Shown: in pieces, positions 19,186 to 28,083 of the stretch
Layout of the letters: every line of letters begins with the position of its first letter
Position numbering within the stretch: position 1 is the first letter of the stretch
NCBI RefSeq assembly: GCF_000378005.1
Contig: NZ_KB899040.1
Span: 67,163-131,162 of the forward strand
Direction: 5' to 3'
DNA length: 64,000 nucleotides
Origin: Coprothermobacter platensis DSM 11748
GTDB taxonomy: Bacteria > Coprothermobacterota > Coprothermobacteria > Coprothermobacterales > Coprothermobacteraceae
Position numbers and translations under genes: made by a program
The notes under the pieces: model-generated
Databases searched by the model: none
Seen by the model: the letters and a program-made list of their open reading frames with translations, nothing else
Told to the model about the DNA's origin: nothing

Positions 19186-19730
19186 AGTGTTATGTAACCT
19201 TCTTCACCGCAAAAACGTGTTACATTGTTTATCCATGTACCTGGCCTTGTGTTTAAGTTCACCGCCTGATGTTGGGTTGTTAAAAGCCAGTTCTGGAGTT
19301 GATGTTGTGTTATAACGCGTTCCACATGGTCTTTACTTTCTATCCACCAAAGTGTTTTACCTACTAAGGGAGCCAATGCTGAAAGTGGTATCCCTTCAAA
19401 AGAAAGGTTTCCTTTAGTGAAGGTTTGGTGTTCCAATAAAGGTAAGGGCACATTTTTTGTTGGTCCCTGGGGCAGATAAATACTTTCCACGTAAACAACG
19501 TTTTTGAGCCAGTACATGGGCTTGTCACTCATGACGAAAATACCCAATGTGGCTTCATCGTCTACCTTGCTGACAAGCCAGGTACGACCGCTAAAAAAAT
19601 TAGGTATGTAAGCATCGAAACGGTCTTCGGTGACCACGTGAAGCCACCGAGCAGTAAAAATAATAGGAGAACCTTCCACTTTATGTGTTTTCTGCTGTCC
19701 CCTGGCTTTGCCTGAAACGGTACCAGTCAC
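19182..19730 (-). CDS. Hypothetical protein in M55 peptidase operon
   Basis: 182 residues. I do not recognise it. It begins with a GTG four bases after the peptidase stop and overlaps the MobB-like gene by 4 bp. It is mixed alpha/beta, rich in Trp and aromatic residues (ARWLHVVTE, WLKNVVYVES, KTLWWIES), with no signal peptide or membrane segment. Coupling on both sides suggests it acts with its neighbours. Confidence 0.6.
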   Translation of the reverse strand: MTGTVSGKARGQQKTHKVEGSPIIFTARWLHVVTEDRFDAYIPNFFSGRTWLVSKVDDEATLGIFVMSDKPMYWLKNVVYVESIYLPQGPTKNVPLPLLEHQTFTKGNLSFEGIPLSALAPLVGKTLWWIESKDHVERVITQHQLQNWLLTTQHQAVNLNTRPGTWINNVTRFCGEEGYITL

Positions 19731-19734
19731 GTTC

Positions 19735-20556
19735 CTAAAACCTCGTTACAGAGGAAGCCATGAAAACAATGGCTTGAAACGCATGGAATGCTTGAGCATA
19801 GTCGTCTATGGTAAATTCGATGGTGCGAGGGTCAATACGCTTTACAAATGGCAGTTCCGCTGTGACATCAGCAGCGAGTCGGTTTAGAAAATCGATGGTG
19901 AAAGTGGCTTCTTTTGGCTTCTCCACCGCTAAGTCGTTTGTCTGCAGTTGTCTTCCCAGTGCCTTATGTACTTTGTCCGTTAGTTTTATTAAAGCATCGT
20001 GGTAACTTTGCGCACTGAAGCGTGACCATGTTTTATTTGCTGCGTGGAACACAGCTTCGGGTAGGTTATTATGTATTTCTTCTTTTAATTCTTCTGAGCC
20101 ACTTACCAAAATTACTGGTACACCGTAGTAATGAGCAAGTAGGCCATTAATTGTGGATTCACCTACTTCTTTACCATTTATCTGGACGCGGTAGATAATG
20201 GAGGAAGAATAAGAATGGTCCATAGCACCCCAGCCTCCAACCATAGTATGATAACCCACAAACAATACGCCATCGAAGGTTTCATCGATGCCGGTCATCA
20301 TGTAATTGGGCCTGGGATAACCAGAGATGAGGTCCAACTTCAAAGAACCGCACTGCAGCATACTGCGGTATATATTCTCTCCTCTGGAATGGCTGTCAAC
20401 CATGAGGATGTACGCATTTGGGTCCATTTCTTCAATGGACTTCAGTAAAACGTTAAGCTCTCTATGAAGTAGTTTTGATGCTTCCTCGGTTTTCATAAAA
20501 TCCCAAGAAGGAACACCCCAAATACCTTCGTAGTCCACGGATACAAATAACCGCAT
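19735..20556 (-). CDS. M55 family D-aminopeptidase (DppA-like)
   Basis: 273 residues, the usual size. The start MRLFVSVDYEGIWG contains the zinc ligands Asp8 and Glu10; DSHSRG and FVGYHTMVG supply histidine ligands, and EVGESTING a further Glu region. These self-compartmentalised peptidases cleave D-amino-acid dipeptides or other short peptides. The gene leads a three-gene operon. A peptide-catabolic role fits the fermentative lifestyle. Confidence 0.88.
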   Translation of the reverse strand: MRLFVSVDYEGIWGVPSWDFMKTEEASKLLHRELNVLLKSIEEMDPNAYILMVDSHSRGENIYRSMLQCGSLKLDLISGYPRPNYMMTGIDETFDGVLFVGYHTMVGGWGAMDHSYSSSIIYRVQINGKEVGESTINGLLAHYYGVPVILVSGSEELKEEIHNNLPEAVFHAANKTWSRFSAQSYHDALIKLTDKVHKALGRQLQTNDLAVEKPKEATFTIDFLNRLAADVTAELPFVKRIDPRTIEFTIDDYAQAFHAFQAIVFMASSVTRF

Positions 20557-20635
20557 TGATATTCACCCCTTCTAAACACATGGAAAAACATAAAACATAT
20601 ATGCTACATTTATATTTCGACAAAAACGGTCGCTT

Positions 20636-21658
20636 TTATAATTGTTCTGCTTGCATGAAGCGTATTTTTTCTTCCAACATGGAAGGGTTAACAGTAAATA
20701 CCTTCCGTTCTTTATAAAGGTAATTCTCAGCCATAACTTCCACTGCATCATTTGACCGTGCTTTACTATATCGAGCGGTGAGCAATGCAGCAAGCTCTAA
20801 CAAATCGTCATCGGGCCGTTGTTTAGCGCGTACAATGGTGGTAGGGCCAGGTACATTCGTAAGTTCTACTTTATAATCCCATACACTCATGAGGTTACCA
20901 AGGTCATAGCCTTCTTGTTCGTTTCTCGATACAACGATAAAACTATCTTTAACCCAAAAATGCCTTCCGGCTTTTGCTATCTGAAGGAATGGCCTTCCGA
21001 TGTAATCTTTCCAATATTGGAAAATTTTCCTCATCCTTCCGGTGACGCTGATGTCCGTAAGAAGGCAACCTCCAGCAGGCATGGGAAATTCATTTATGCC
21101 TAAAGTGTGCGCTAAAGCAAACTGACGTTCCCGGGAACGCCCCTGTATGTCGCAAAGGCGGTTTCTATCGACTAATCCTTCTATTTCTGGTTTCGTTTGT
21201 GGCAGTAACTGCGCAGAAAGAGGCCTCAATATTATGTCATGAGCCCCACTGTCTTTAGCCACAGCCATGAGGCCACCTATCTTCTGGCTTTTAGGTCTTT
21301 GGTAAAGTACTTCCCCAGTTATTATGAAATCACCTTGAAGAGAAGGAAGAAGTTCCATGGCTTTCCTTACCATTAGCGCATGGCAATCGATACACGGGTT
21401 GAAGTAACGACCAAATCCATGTTTTGGGCTTTTCAAAACGTCTATCAAATCATCTGTGATGTCCCATGTTATGAGCGGTATATTTAGCTGTTTTGCTGCC
21501 TTTCTGGCTCGCTCTGCATTGAAAAACGGGCTTTCAAAAGAAATGCCGATAACTTCGATGTCTTGATTTAAGATGAGTTTTGCTGCCAGCATGCTATCTA
21601 AACCACCGGAGAGAAGTGCCAGCGCTCTAACGTTGTTTTTAGCTTTTTCTTTTGTCAT
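20636..21658 (-). CDS. PP-loop ATPase, ThiI/MnmA-like tRNA thiolation enzyme
   Basis: 340 residues from the ATG at 21658 (a TTG six codons earlier is also possible; neither has a clear ribosome site). The PP-loop motif SGGLDS lies at residues 17-22, as in enzymes that adenylate tRNA before sulfur transfer. Paired cysteines in NPCIDCH and the AGGCLLTD motif match a ThiI-related family in thermophiles. The C-terminal part (GRHFWVKDSFIVVSRNEQEG) resembles the NFACT-R RNA-binding segment. The exact modified base is not determinable. Confidence 0.7.
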   Translation of the reverse strand: MTKEKAKNNVRALALLSGGLDSMLAAKLILNQDIEVIGISFESPFFNAERARKAAKQLNIPLITWDITDDLIDVLKSPKHGFGRYFNPCIDCHALMVRKAMELLPSLQGDFIITGEVLYQRPKSQKIGGLMAVAKDSGAHDIILRPLSAQLLPQTKPEIEGLVDRNRLCDIQGRSRERQFALAHTLGINEFPMPAGGCLLTDISVTGRMRKIFQYWKDYIGRPFLQIAKAGRHFWVKDSFIVVSRNEQEGYDLGNLMSVWDYKVELTNVPGPTTIVRAKQRPDDDLLELAALLTARYSKARSNDAVEVMAENYLYKERKVFTVNPSMLEEKIRFMQAEQL

Positions 21659-21898
21659 TACTTTATATGTTACCAACTTTGAAAAACAATTCTATAGCGG
21701 TATATAATCAAGAAAGAAGAGAACTTTCAGCTTTTTCCAATACACGCCTATTTAAATATCAAGGGATAAACTGCTACCCAAACGGTTAGTGCTTACGGCT
21801 TTGACATGACTAGTCCTCATTCATTTGTTAGAAGCGTAGACCCATTGTTGCGGATATCATGCGATCAGTTCTTCTCTCCAAAAAGAAGGGGATATTGA

Positions 21899-23318
21899 AT
21901 GGCAGGAGAAACAGCGCTGAACTGGGTTGGGAAGCATCGGGATTATTTAAGTGAAGTGAGTGACACCATTTGGGATTATGCGGAGGTAGGGTTTCAGGAG
22001 TTTAAATCATCCAAATTGTTGGCCGATGAATTAGAAAAAGCTGGCTTCACAGTGGAGCGAGCAGTAGCTGGTTTGCCTACAGCATTTGTTGCCACTTGGG
22101 GCTCTGGAAGTCCAAGGTTAGGCTTTCTTGCAGAATACGATGCATTACCAGGGTTAAGTCAGAAAGTAACTACTCATAGAGAACCTGTGAAAGAAGGCGC
22201 TCCTGGCCACGGATGTGGACACAACATATTTGGTGCAGGGGTAATGGGTGCGGTAATTGCGTTAAAAGAAGAAATGAAAGAAGACAAACTCCCCGGAACC
22301 ATAGTATTCTATGGGTGCCCGGCAGAGGAGTTACTGGCAGGGAAAGTGTTCATGGCGAGAGCAGGCCTGTTCGATGACCTTGATTGTGCACTTACATGGC
22401 ACCCTATGGGTTTTAATATGGTCAGTTTAGGTTCCATGACTGCAATGAATTCAGTCAAGTTTACTTTTCACGGTATACCAGCACATGCTGCAGCGAGTCC
22501 TGAGCAGGGACGAAGTGCGTTAGATGCAGTAGAACTCATGGACATAGGGGCGAACTACTTAAGAGAGCATGTAGTACAAGAAGCAAGGATACATTATGTG
22601 ATAACGAACGGCGGTGGCGAACCTAACGTGGTGCCGCCTGAAGCGCAGGTTTGGTATTACGTGAGGGCACCAAAACGTAAGGATGTAGATGCGATATTTG
22701 AAAGATTAGTCAAAATAGCTGATGGGGCTGCTATGATGACAGATACTACATATGATATGAAGTTCTCTACGGCCTGCTATGACGTGCTTCCTAATAAAGC
22801 ACTTGCAACTTTGCTCAACGATTCGATGAAAAAAAATAGGAGCGCCTACATGGAACGAAGATGAGGTAACGTTTGCTAAGGAATTAACGGAGACATTCCC
22901 AAAAGGTGCAAAAGAAGGTTTATTTAGAACCATGGGCATACCTGATGAATACATGGGCAAATATCTTGATGACACTATTTATGGTATGGCGGGTGAGGGA
23001 ACAGTACAACCTGCTTCATCAGATGTAGGAGATGTGAGCTACGTAACACCACTCGCACAGTTTACTACGTGTTGTCAAGCTTTGGGCTCTCCGGGCCATT
23101 CATGGCAGAATGTAGCGGCTGGAGGAAGCAGCATAGCCCATAAAGGACTTGAGCTTGCAGCCAAAACGTTGGCTTTGAGTGGCAGTGAACTATTAAGAAA
23201 CCCTGAGTTTATCAAAGACGCGCGTGAAGAGTTCCAGAAGCGTACTGGGGGCCAGCCGTATAAGTGCGCCCTGCCTCCGGATGTAAAGCCTCCACTTGGA
23301 GAGTTACCGGAGCAGTAA
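21899..23318 (+). pseudogene. M20D amidohydrolase (AbgB-like) with frameshift at an A8 run
   Basis: The first frame runs 21899-22864 and ends shortly after an 8-A run at 22829-22836. Shifting one base at that run restores the family sequence GAPTWNEDEV and continues through 23318, giving about 472 residues, the normal length. Motifs GHGCGHNIFGAG, CPAEE and TWHPM are those of aminobenzoyl-glutamate or amino-acid amide hydrolases with two metals. The gene is otherwise intact, so this may be recent inactivation, sequencing error, phase variation or transcriptional slippage. A terminator follows. Confidence 0.82.
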
Positions 23319-23363
23319 GTAATGAATTTGAATTGATTTCTATAAAAACAAAAGGCTTTAACC

Positions 23364-23402
23364 AAAAAGGATAGCTTATTAATCATATAGGCTATCCTTT
23401 TT
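23364..23402 (+). terminator. Terminator after the M20D gene
   Basis: A stem of AAAGGATAGC (23366-23375) with GCTATCCTTT (23391-23400) can extend by two A-T pairs and ends in TTC. Confidence 0.75.
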
Positions 23403-23473
23403 CATATTCGCAACTCTATGTGTAACATGCCGTATTAAAATACTTACGGCTCCACTGAAAGGGAGGTGTGATT

Positions 23474-24226
23474 TTGAAAAGATTGTTTACCCTGCTTATT
23501 ACAGTATCTATTCTGTGTGTTTTCACTGTGGCGTGTTCTTCTAAGGTGGCACAACTTGAGATTAATTCCATTTCTTTACCAGACAATGAAACGCTTAAAT
23601 ATGTTGTAAAATCCAGCGATGGTACGCAGCAATTAGGGAATGCTACTGTAACAATTGCAAAAAAGGATAACGCTTATGTTCTTAGTTCTAGCGAGTTTGT
23701 TGGTAAAACGAAAGATGACATAACATTTGTTGCCAGCGCTGATACGTTGAAGCCCATATCCGAAACGCGCGTATTGGATATCCCTGCTGGGCTAACAATT
23801 CCCCAAGGCATTTGGCAAATCAATGCGACCGTGGCCAACGGTAAAATGGTAGTGGAAGCGAATACTCCTCAAGGACATCAAGGGCCTTCCAGTGTCGGAG
23901 TACCGTCAGATGCTTATGGGAACGACGAAGCTTTGTTCTTGCTGTTTAGAGCACTTCCTTTCGCTGATGGTTATACGGCTCGCTTTACGAATATCATACT
24001 TTGGCCAAATGTGCAAATGCCAAAATGCACGGTTTCCGTTGTAGGTAAAGAAGATGTGCAAATCGGAAATACGCGTATTAACACGTGGAAGCTTGAACTA
24101 AGTACGGGTAATTCTAAACAGTATGTATGGTACGCTACCACGTCTCTTCATCAACTCATTAAATATGACAATGGTTCCAGCATGTTACTTTTGCAACCTG
24201 ACGTTGCTGTGGCCGTTACTAAATAA
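23474..24226 (+). CDS. Putative lipoprotein, DUF3108-like
   Basis: 250 residues from the TTG at 23474, 7 nt after GGGAGG; the GTG at 23468 is too close to the ribosome site. Residues 1-20 are a signal sequence ending in TVACSS, an imperfect lipobox. The rest is beta-rich, with the layout of DUF3108 proteins (LKYVVKSSDGTQQLGN near the start, later WYATTSLHQLIKYD). The function is unknown. The intramembrane protease gene follows 30 bp later. Confidence 0.65.
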   Translation: MKRLFTLLITVSILCVFTVACSSKVAQLEINSISLPDNETLKYVVKSSDGTQQLGNATVTIAKKDNAYVLSSSEFVGKTKDDITFVASADTLKPISETRVLDIPAGLTIPQGIWQINATVANGKMVVEANTPQGHQGPSSVGVPSDAYGNDEALFLLFRALPFADGYTARFTNIILWPNVQMPKCTVSVVGKEDVQIGNTRINTWKLELSTGNSKQYVWYATTSLHQLIKYDNGSSMLLLQPDVAVAVTK

Positions 24227-24256
24227 GTTGTTTAAGAAGGCGAGTACGTAACTACC

Positions 24257-24976
24257 ATGTGGTCATCAGTATGGAATGAATTTCTATCTTTCTATACGAA
24301 TATCAATATTGGTGGTACTGTCGGTGCCCTACTAATAGTTACGTTTTGGATCTTAGTCTTTCGGGCACCTATATGGCGAAAACCACATCTTTTGTATGTG
24401 TTTATAGGCAGTTTCTTGCTCTTTGGTCCTTCTATTGCCTTTATTCAGATTCCTCTGCAAAATCTCTTAAATCTGTTGTTTTTTAACATCTGGAGATTCT
24501 CTGCTTCGCGTACGATTTTGCTCATATTTGGCATACCTTATGTACTGATTGCTGGTTTCGTCCAAGAGGGATTCAAGCTTTTGCCCGTGCTTTTCTTAAA
24601 CAAGAGAGCTGAATATGTGAGTGTAGACGATAAGGTCAATGCTGGAATCATTTCCGGTGCTGGTTATGGAGTTTTTGAAGCCATTTGGGTTTTATCGCAA
24701 GTGTTCGATTATGGTTTTGCAAGTATATTACCGTTTTGGGAACGCTTTATGACTGTTCCGTTTCACATGGCAGCTACAGGAATGGCTGCTTACGGCCTTG
24801 GGAAAAAGCGTTGGTGGCAGTTTTTTGTGTTTGCCTCAATACTCCATGCATTGGTGGACTATAGTGCTGTTTTAGTGAATGTGAGCTTATTGAGTGCTGT
24901 GGGGGCAGAGGTTTACTTATCTGTTGTTACAATCTGTACAATTGTGGTTACATTCTGGATGAGTCATAAAGCATAG
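24257..24976 (+). CDS. PrsW-like intramembrane protease
   Basis: 239 residues with about seven hydrophobic segments. The motifs FVQEGFKLLP (Glu and Lys), GYGVFEAIW (second Glu), FHMAATGMAAYGLG and SILHALVDY (His and Asp) are in the order seen in PrsW and related glutamic intramembrane proteases. PrsW cleaves anti-sigma factors in Bacillus; a similar role here is only inference. It is interesting beside the ECF sigma/anti-sigma pair at 62-63 kb, but the loci are 38 kb apart. Confidence 0.72.
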   Translation: MWSSVWNEFLSFYTNINIGGTVGALLIVTFWILVFRAPIWRKPHLLYVFIGSFLLFGPSIAFIQIPLQNLLNLLFFNIWRFSASRTILLIFGIPYVLIAGFVQEGFKLLPVLFLNKRAEYVSVDDKVNAGIISGAGYGVFEAIWVLSQVFDYGFASILPFWERFMTVPFHMAATGMAAYGLGKKRWWQFFVFASILHALVDYSAVLVNVSLLSAVGAEVYLSVVTICTIVVTFWMSHKA

Positions 24977-25126
24977 CTTCCTTCTGGTAGCATTTTGACT
25001 TGCAGAAGTTAATAACTTTTGCCCTATGCCTACTGTGGTTTCATGAAAACTGATAAATTAAGAACCCAAAGTTATTCCGCAAATGGTTGGTTACGAAAGA
25101 GTATAAAACTAATTCAGAACATATTG

Positions 25127-25158
25127 TATAATTTGACCATAATGGTAAAAAGGTCAAA
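25127..25158 (+). promoter_or_regulatory. -10 box and overlapping operator of the TetR gene
   Basis: TATAAT (25127-25132) ends 9 bp before the ATG at 25142, with no -35 match and no Shine-Dalgarno. TTTGACC (25132-25138) and GGTCAAA (25152-25158) form a 7-bp inverted repeat with a 13-bp centre that straddles the start codon, a plausible autoregulatory site. Confidence 0.55.
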
Positions 25159-25732
25159 CAACCAAAAAGGTAAAACCGACATTGTTCTAGCTGCAAAGAG
25201 TGTTTTTAAACAGTATGGTTACAAAAAAACATCTATAAACGACATTGCTAATGCCGTTCATAAAGTAAAATCGGCTGTTTACTACTATTTCCCTGATAAA
25301 GAATCGGTGCTTAAGGCAGTTATAGATGATGAAGTTGAAGAAGTTAAGAAGGATATCATGGACACAGTAAATGGAGCTTCCGGCGTTGAAGAACAGTTAT
25401 TAGCCTATGCTTTAAGCCGGACAAAAGAAATAAAACGATTAGCTCAAGAGTATGCTCTCTTCTTTGAAGAATATGATCAGCTTTTCCCTATCATAAAGGA
25501 GACACATCAACGCTACGATGAGTTTGAGCGAACAACTATTGAAAACATACTTTATGCCGGTATAAGCAGTGGTATTTTCGATATAAAGTCTGTAGATGAG
25601 GTAACCACGAACATACTCATTTGGCTCAAAGGGTTGGAAGCACAAATAAAGGCGTTTCCTACTGAAGAACGGCTACTAAACGTTGTGCAATCATTTGTAA
25701 ATGTTTTGTTTTTTGGTATAAAAGTGAGGTGA
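25142..25732 (+). CDS. TetR/AcrR family transcriptional regulator
   Basis: 196 residues from the ATG at 25142. The N-terminal HTH (about 10-56) has ILDAAKSVF-like AAKSVFKQYGYKKTSINDIANAV and SAVYYYFPDKESVL, the family hallmark. The C-terminal ligand domain is variable. An upstream in-frame extension lacks any family similarity. The SDR gene begins 7 bp after it, so that enzyme's pathway is the likely target, along with its own promoter. Confidence 0.9.
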   Translation: MVKRSNNQKGKTDIVLAAKSVFKQYGYKKTSINDIANAVHKVKSAVYYYFPDKESVLKAVIDDEVEEVKKDIMDTVNGASGVEEQLLAYALSRTKEIKRLAQEYALFFEEYDQLFPIIKETHQRYDEFERTTIENILYAGISSGIFDIKSVDEVTTNILIWLKGLEAQIKAFPTEERLLNVVQSFVNVLFFGIKVR

Positions 25733-25739
25733 CTGTGAA

Positions 25740-26732
25740 ATGTTATTTGCTGTAACGGGGTCCACAGGTTTAGTAGGAAACAACGTGATTCGTTACTTGG
25801 TTGGCATGGGGGTTTCTGTAAAGGCCATTGTGCAGCCTGGAGAGTCTTTAGCACCCCTTGATGGCTTAAATGTGGATGTTGCCTATGCTGATATAACGAA
25901 ACCTGCAGAAATACAGAAGGCTTTGAAAGGAACAGACATTGTCATTCATGCTGCTGGTTTGGTAAGTATAACGGAAGCAAGCGAAAACAGATTAAGAGCC
26001 GTGAACGTTGGGGGGACAAAAAATGTCATTGACGCTTGCAAGCAAAACGATGTGAGCAAATTTGTTTATATAAGTTCTATACATGCTTTGCCATCTTCTG
26101 GTGAAGGTCCCATAAAAGAGACAAAAGAGCTCTCTGTAAAATATGTTCATGGTGCTTATGCAAAGAGCAAAGTGTTGGCTACTTTGCTTGCTTTTCAAGC
26201 TGCCGAGGAAGGGCTTCCCACCGTTGTGCTACACCCCACAGGTATTGTGGGCCCTTACGATTTTCGTGGATCGATAGTGGGCAAGCTAATTATGAGCGCA
26301 CTTAGCGGGAAGCTTAAGTGGTACGTGTCCGGTGGATATGATTTTGTTGACGCTCGAGACGTGGCAAAAGCAGCTTATCTCGCCGTCCAAAAGGGTACTT
26401 CTGGAGAGAATTACATCGTGGCTGGCAGCTATATTTCTATGAGAGGTTTTTTAGAAGGCTGCTTAACAGCAGCAGGAAAACCTTTCGACCTGAAGGAAAT
26501 TCCTTATGCTGTGGCACTTGCCGTGAGTCCTTTTATGGAATGGTATGACGTTAATAGGGGAAAAGAGCCACAAATGAGCGTTTATGCGTTGCGAACACTT
26601 CGAAGCAAAAGCGATATAGATTGTTCAAAAATACAAAAAGAATGTGGCTTCGTTCCCATGCCAATGGAAGATACAGTAAGAGACGTATCCAAATGGTACC
26701 AATCGATGATGTTGGAGCATGTTCTCGTATAA
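25740..26732 (+). CDS. NAD-dependent epimerase/dehydratase-like extended SDR
   Basis: 330 residues. The N-terminal Rossmann motif FAVTGSTGLVGNNV and the catalytic pattern SSIHA followed by GAYAKSK (Tyr-x3-Lys) show an extended short-chain dehydrogenase, closest in style to dihydroflavonol reductase or 3-beta-HSD relatives. The substrate is unknown. It is co-transcribed with the TetR gene. Its stop codon directly touches the 3' CCA of the convergent tRNA-Sec gene. Confidence 0.85.
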   Translation: MLFAVTGSTGLVGNNVIRYLVGMGVSVKAIVQPGESLAPLDGLNVDVAYADITKPAEIQKALKGTDIVIHAAGLVSITEASENRLRAVNVGGTKNVIDACKQNDVSKFVYISSIHALPSSGEGPIKETKELSVKYVHGAYAKSKVLATLLAFQAAEEGLPTVVLHPTGIVGPYDFRGSIVGKLIMSALSGKLKWYVSGGYDFVDARDVAKAAYLAVQKGTSGENYIVAGSYISMRGFLEGCLTAAGKPFDLKEIPYAVALAVSPFMEWYDVNRGKEPQMSVYALRTLRSKSDIDCSKIQKECGFVPMPMEDTVRDVSKWYQSMMLEHVLV

Positions 26733-26828
26733 TGGCGGGAGCATGTGGGAATCGAACCCACCCCTCGCCTTTTGGGACGAGGAACCGGATTTGAAGTCCG
26801 GCAGGCACACCAGCACCCTTCTGCTCCC
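26733..26828 (-). tRNA. selC: tRNA-Sec (anticodon UCA)
   Basis: 96 nt including an encoded CCA. The anticodon arm is CCGGA-CUUCAAA-UCCGG with anticodon UCA. The long variable arm (CCUCGUC paired with GGCGAGG), six-pair D stem with wobble pairs, and T arm GUGGG/CCCAC are those of bacterial tRNA-Sec. The acceptor stem is GGGAGCAG against AUGCUCCC: seven pairs plus a G-A opposition at the eighth position. A TATAAT lies 6 bp before the 5' end. Confidence 0.95.
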
Positions 26829-26834
26829 ACATTC

Positions 26835-26840
26835 ATTATA
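26835..26840 (-). promoter_or_regulatory. -10 box of tRNA-Sec
   Basis: TATAAT on the minus strand ends 6 bp before the mature 5' end of tRNA-Sec. The surrounding TGATTTATAATGAAT is identical to the promoter of the DMT transporter at 3.77 kb. Transcription would begin at or next to the mature 5' end. Confidence 0.6.
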
Positions 26841-26904
26841 AATCAATGCTGTAAAAAGCTCTTTAATGTGAACTCTTGTGGTGATAAACTAAGGACAGAT
26901 TGTT

Positions 26905-28065
26905 ATGGATGAAAGCGCAAATAAAAATATAATTTACTTAGATAATGCCGCTACATCATGGCCAAAACCAGAAGAAGTTTATAAAGCTGTTTGTGATGCG
27001 ATGCGGTTTACCGGAAATGCCAGCAGAAGCGGGCACCGACTGGCGCTGGAAGCCGATAGGCTTGTTTACCAGACGAGAAAACTGTTGGCAACCTTTTTCC
27101 GTGTTGGGGACCCTGCCCAGGTCGTGTTTACGAAGAACTGCACAGAGGCATTGAATGTGGCACTGAAAGGGCTGCTAAAAACAGGCGACCACGCTATTAC
27201 CACAAGCATGGAGCATAACTCAGTACTCAGGCCATTGACCAGTCTTCAAAAAAGAGGGGTAGAAGTAACCATAGTTGAAGCTGATTCTACTGGCTACGTC
27301 GCTCCTGAAAAGGTCGCTGAAGCAATTAAACCAAATACAAAGCTCATAGCAGTTATACACGCCTCCAACGTATTCGGCACCATAATGCCCATTGAAGAGA
27401 TTGGGAAGGTGGCCCACGAACATGGAGTTTTGTTCATGGTAGACGGAGCACAGACAGCAGGAATAGTGCCGATAGATATGGAAAGATGCTTCATTGATGT
27501 GTTATGCATCCCTGGACATAAAGGGTTGATGGGGCCAGCAGGAACAGGAGCGTTGTTGGTGAAAGAAGGTGTGAACGTCGATCCGTTTATAGAAGGTGGT
27601 ACGGGCAGTCTATCGGAGTCCACAGAACAGCCTTCCTTTATGCCTGATAGACTGGAAAGCGGTACACAGAACATTCCAGGTATAGCAGGTTTGAGAGCGG
27701 GCTTGGAATACATAAATTCCCTAAGTTTAGATACTATTTTGCATCACGAGCAAGAGCTGACTGGGATGTTCTTGGATGGGCTTCAACAATTACATGGCGT
27801 CACAGTTTATGGGCCCAGAGATCTTTCACGCATGGTCGGTGTTATATCCATAAGTATTGACGGTAAGGATCCATCGCAGGTTAGTAATATTTTGGACCAA
27901 GAATATGGCATAGCTACAAGGCCTGGCCTACAGTGTGCTCCACTGGCTCACAAAAGCGTAGGCACGTTCCCCATAGGTACAGTGAGATTTTCCGTGGGGT
28001 GGTTTAATAGTAAAGAGGACATAGAAGCCACTTTAGATGCACTAAAGGAGATTACAAGAAGGTAA
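26905..28065 (+). CDS. Cysteine desulfurase-like aminotransferase class V (TIGR01977 type)
   Basis: 386 residues, a PLP enzyme. YLDNAATSWPKP at the start, HNSVLRPL, DGAQTAG and the PLP-lysine motif IPGHKGLMGPAGTGAL place it in the cysteine desulfurase-like group; RPGLQCAPLAH near the end carries the active-site cysteine loop. It would remove S from cysteine, or Se from selenocysteine, leaving alanine. The yedF gene follows 18 bp later, and tRNA-Sec lies just upstream in divergent orientation, so a role supplying selenium to SelD is likely but inferred. Confidence 0.85.
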   Translation: MDESANKNIIYLDNAATSWPKPEEVYKAVCDAMRFTGNASRSGHRLALEADRLVYQTRKLLATFFRVGDPAQVVFTKNCTEALNVALKGLLKTGDHAITTSMEHNSVLRPLTSLQKRGVEVTIVEADSTGYVAPEKVAEAIKPNTKLIAVIHASNVFGTIMPIEEIGKVAHEHGVLFMVDGAQTAGIVPIDMERCFIDVLCIPGHKGLMGPAGTGALLVKEGVNVDPFIEGGTGSLSESTEQPSFMPDRLESGTQNIPGIAGLRAGLEYINSLSLDTILHHEQELTGMFLDGLQQLHGVTVYGPRDLSRMVGVISISIDGKDPSQVSNILDQEYGIATRPGLQCAPLAHKSVGTFPIGTVRFSVGWFNSKEDIEATLDALKEITRR

Positions 28066-28083
28066 AGGAGGATTTGAGAAGAT

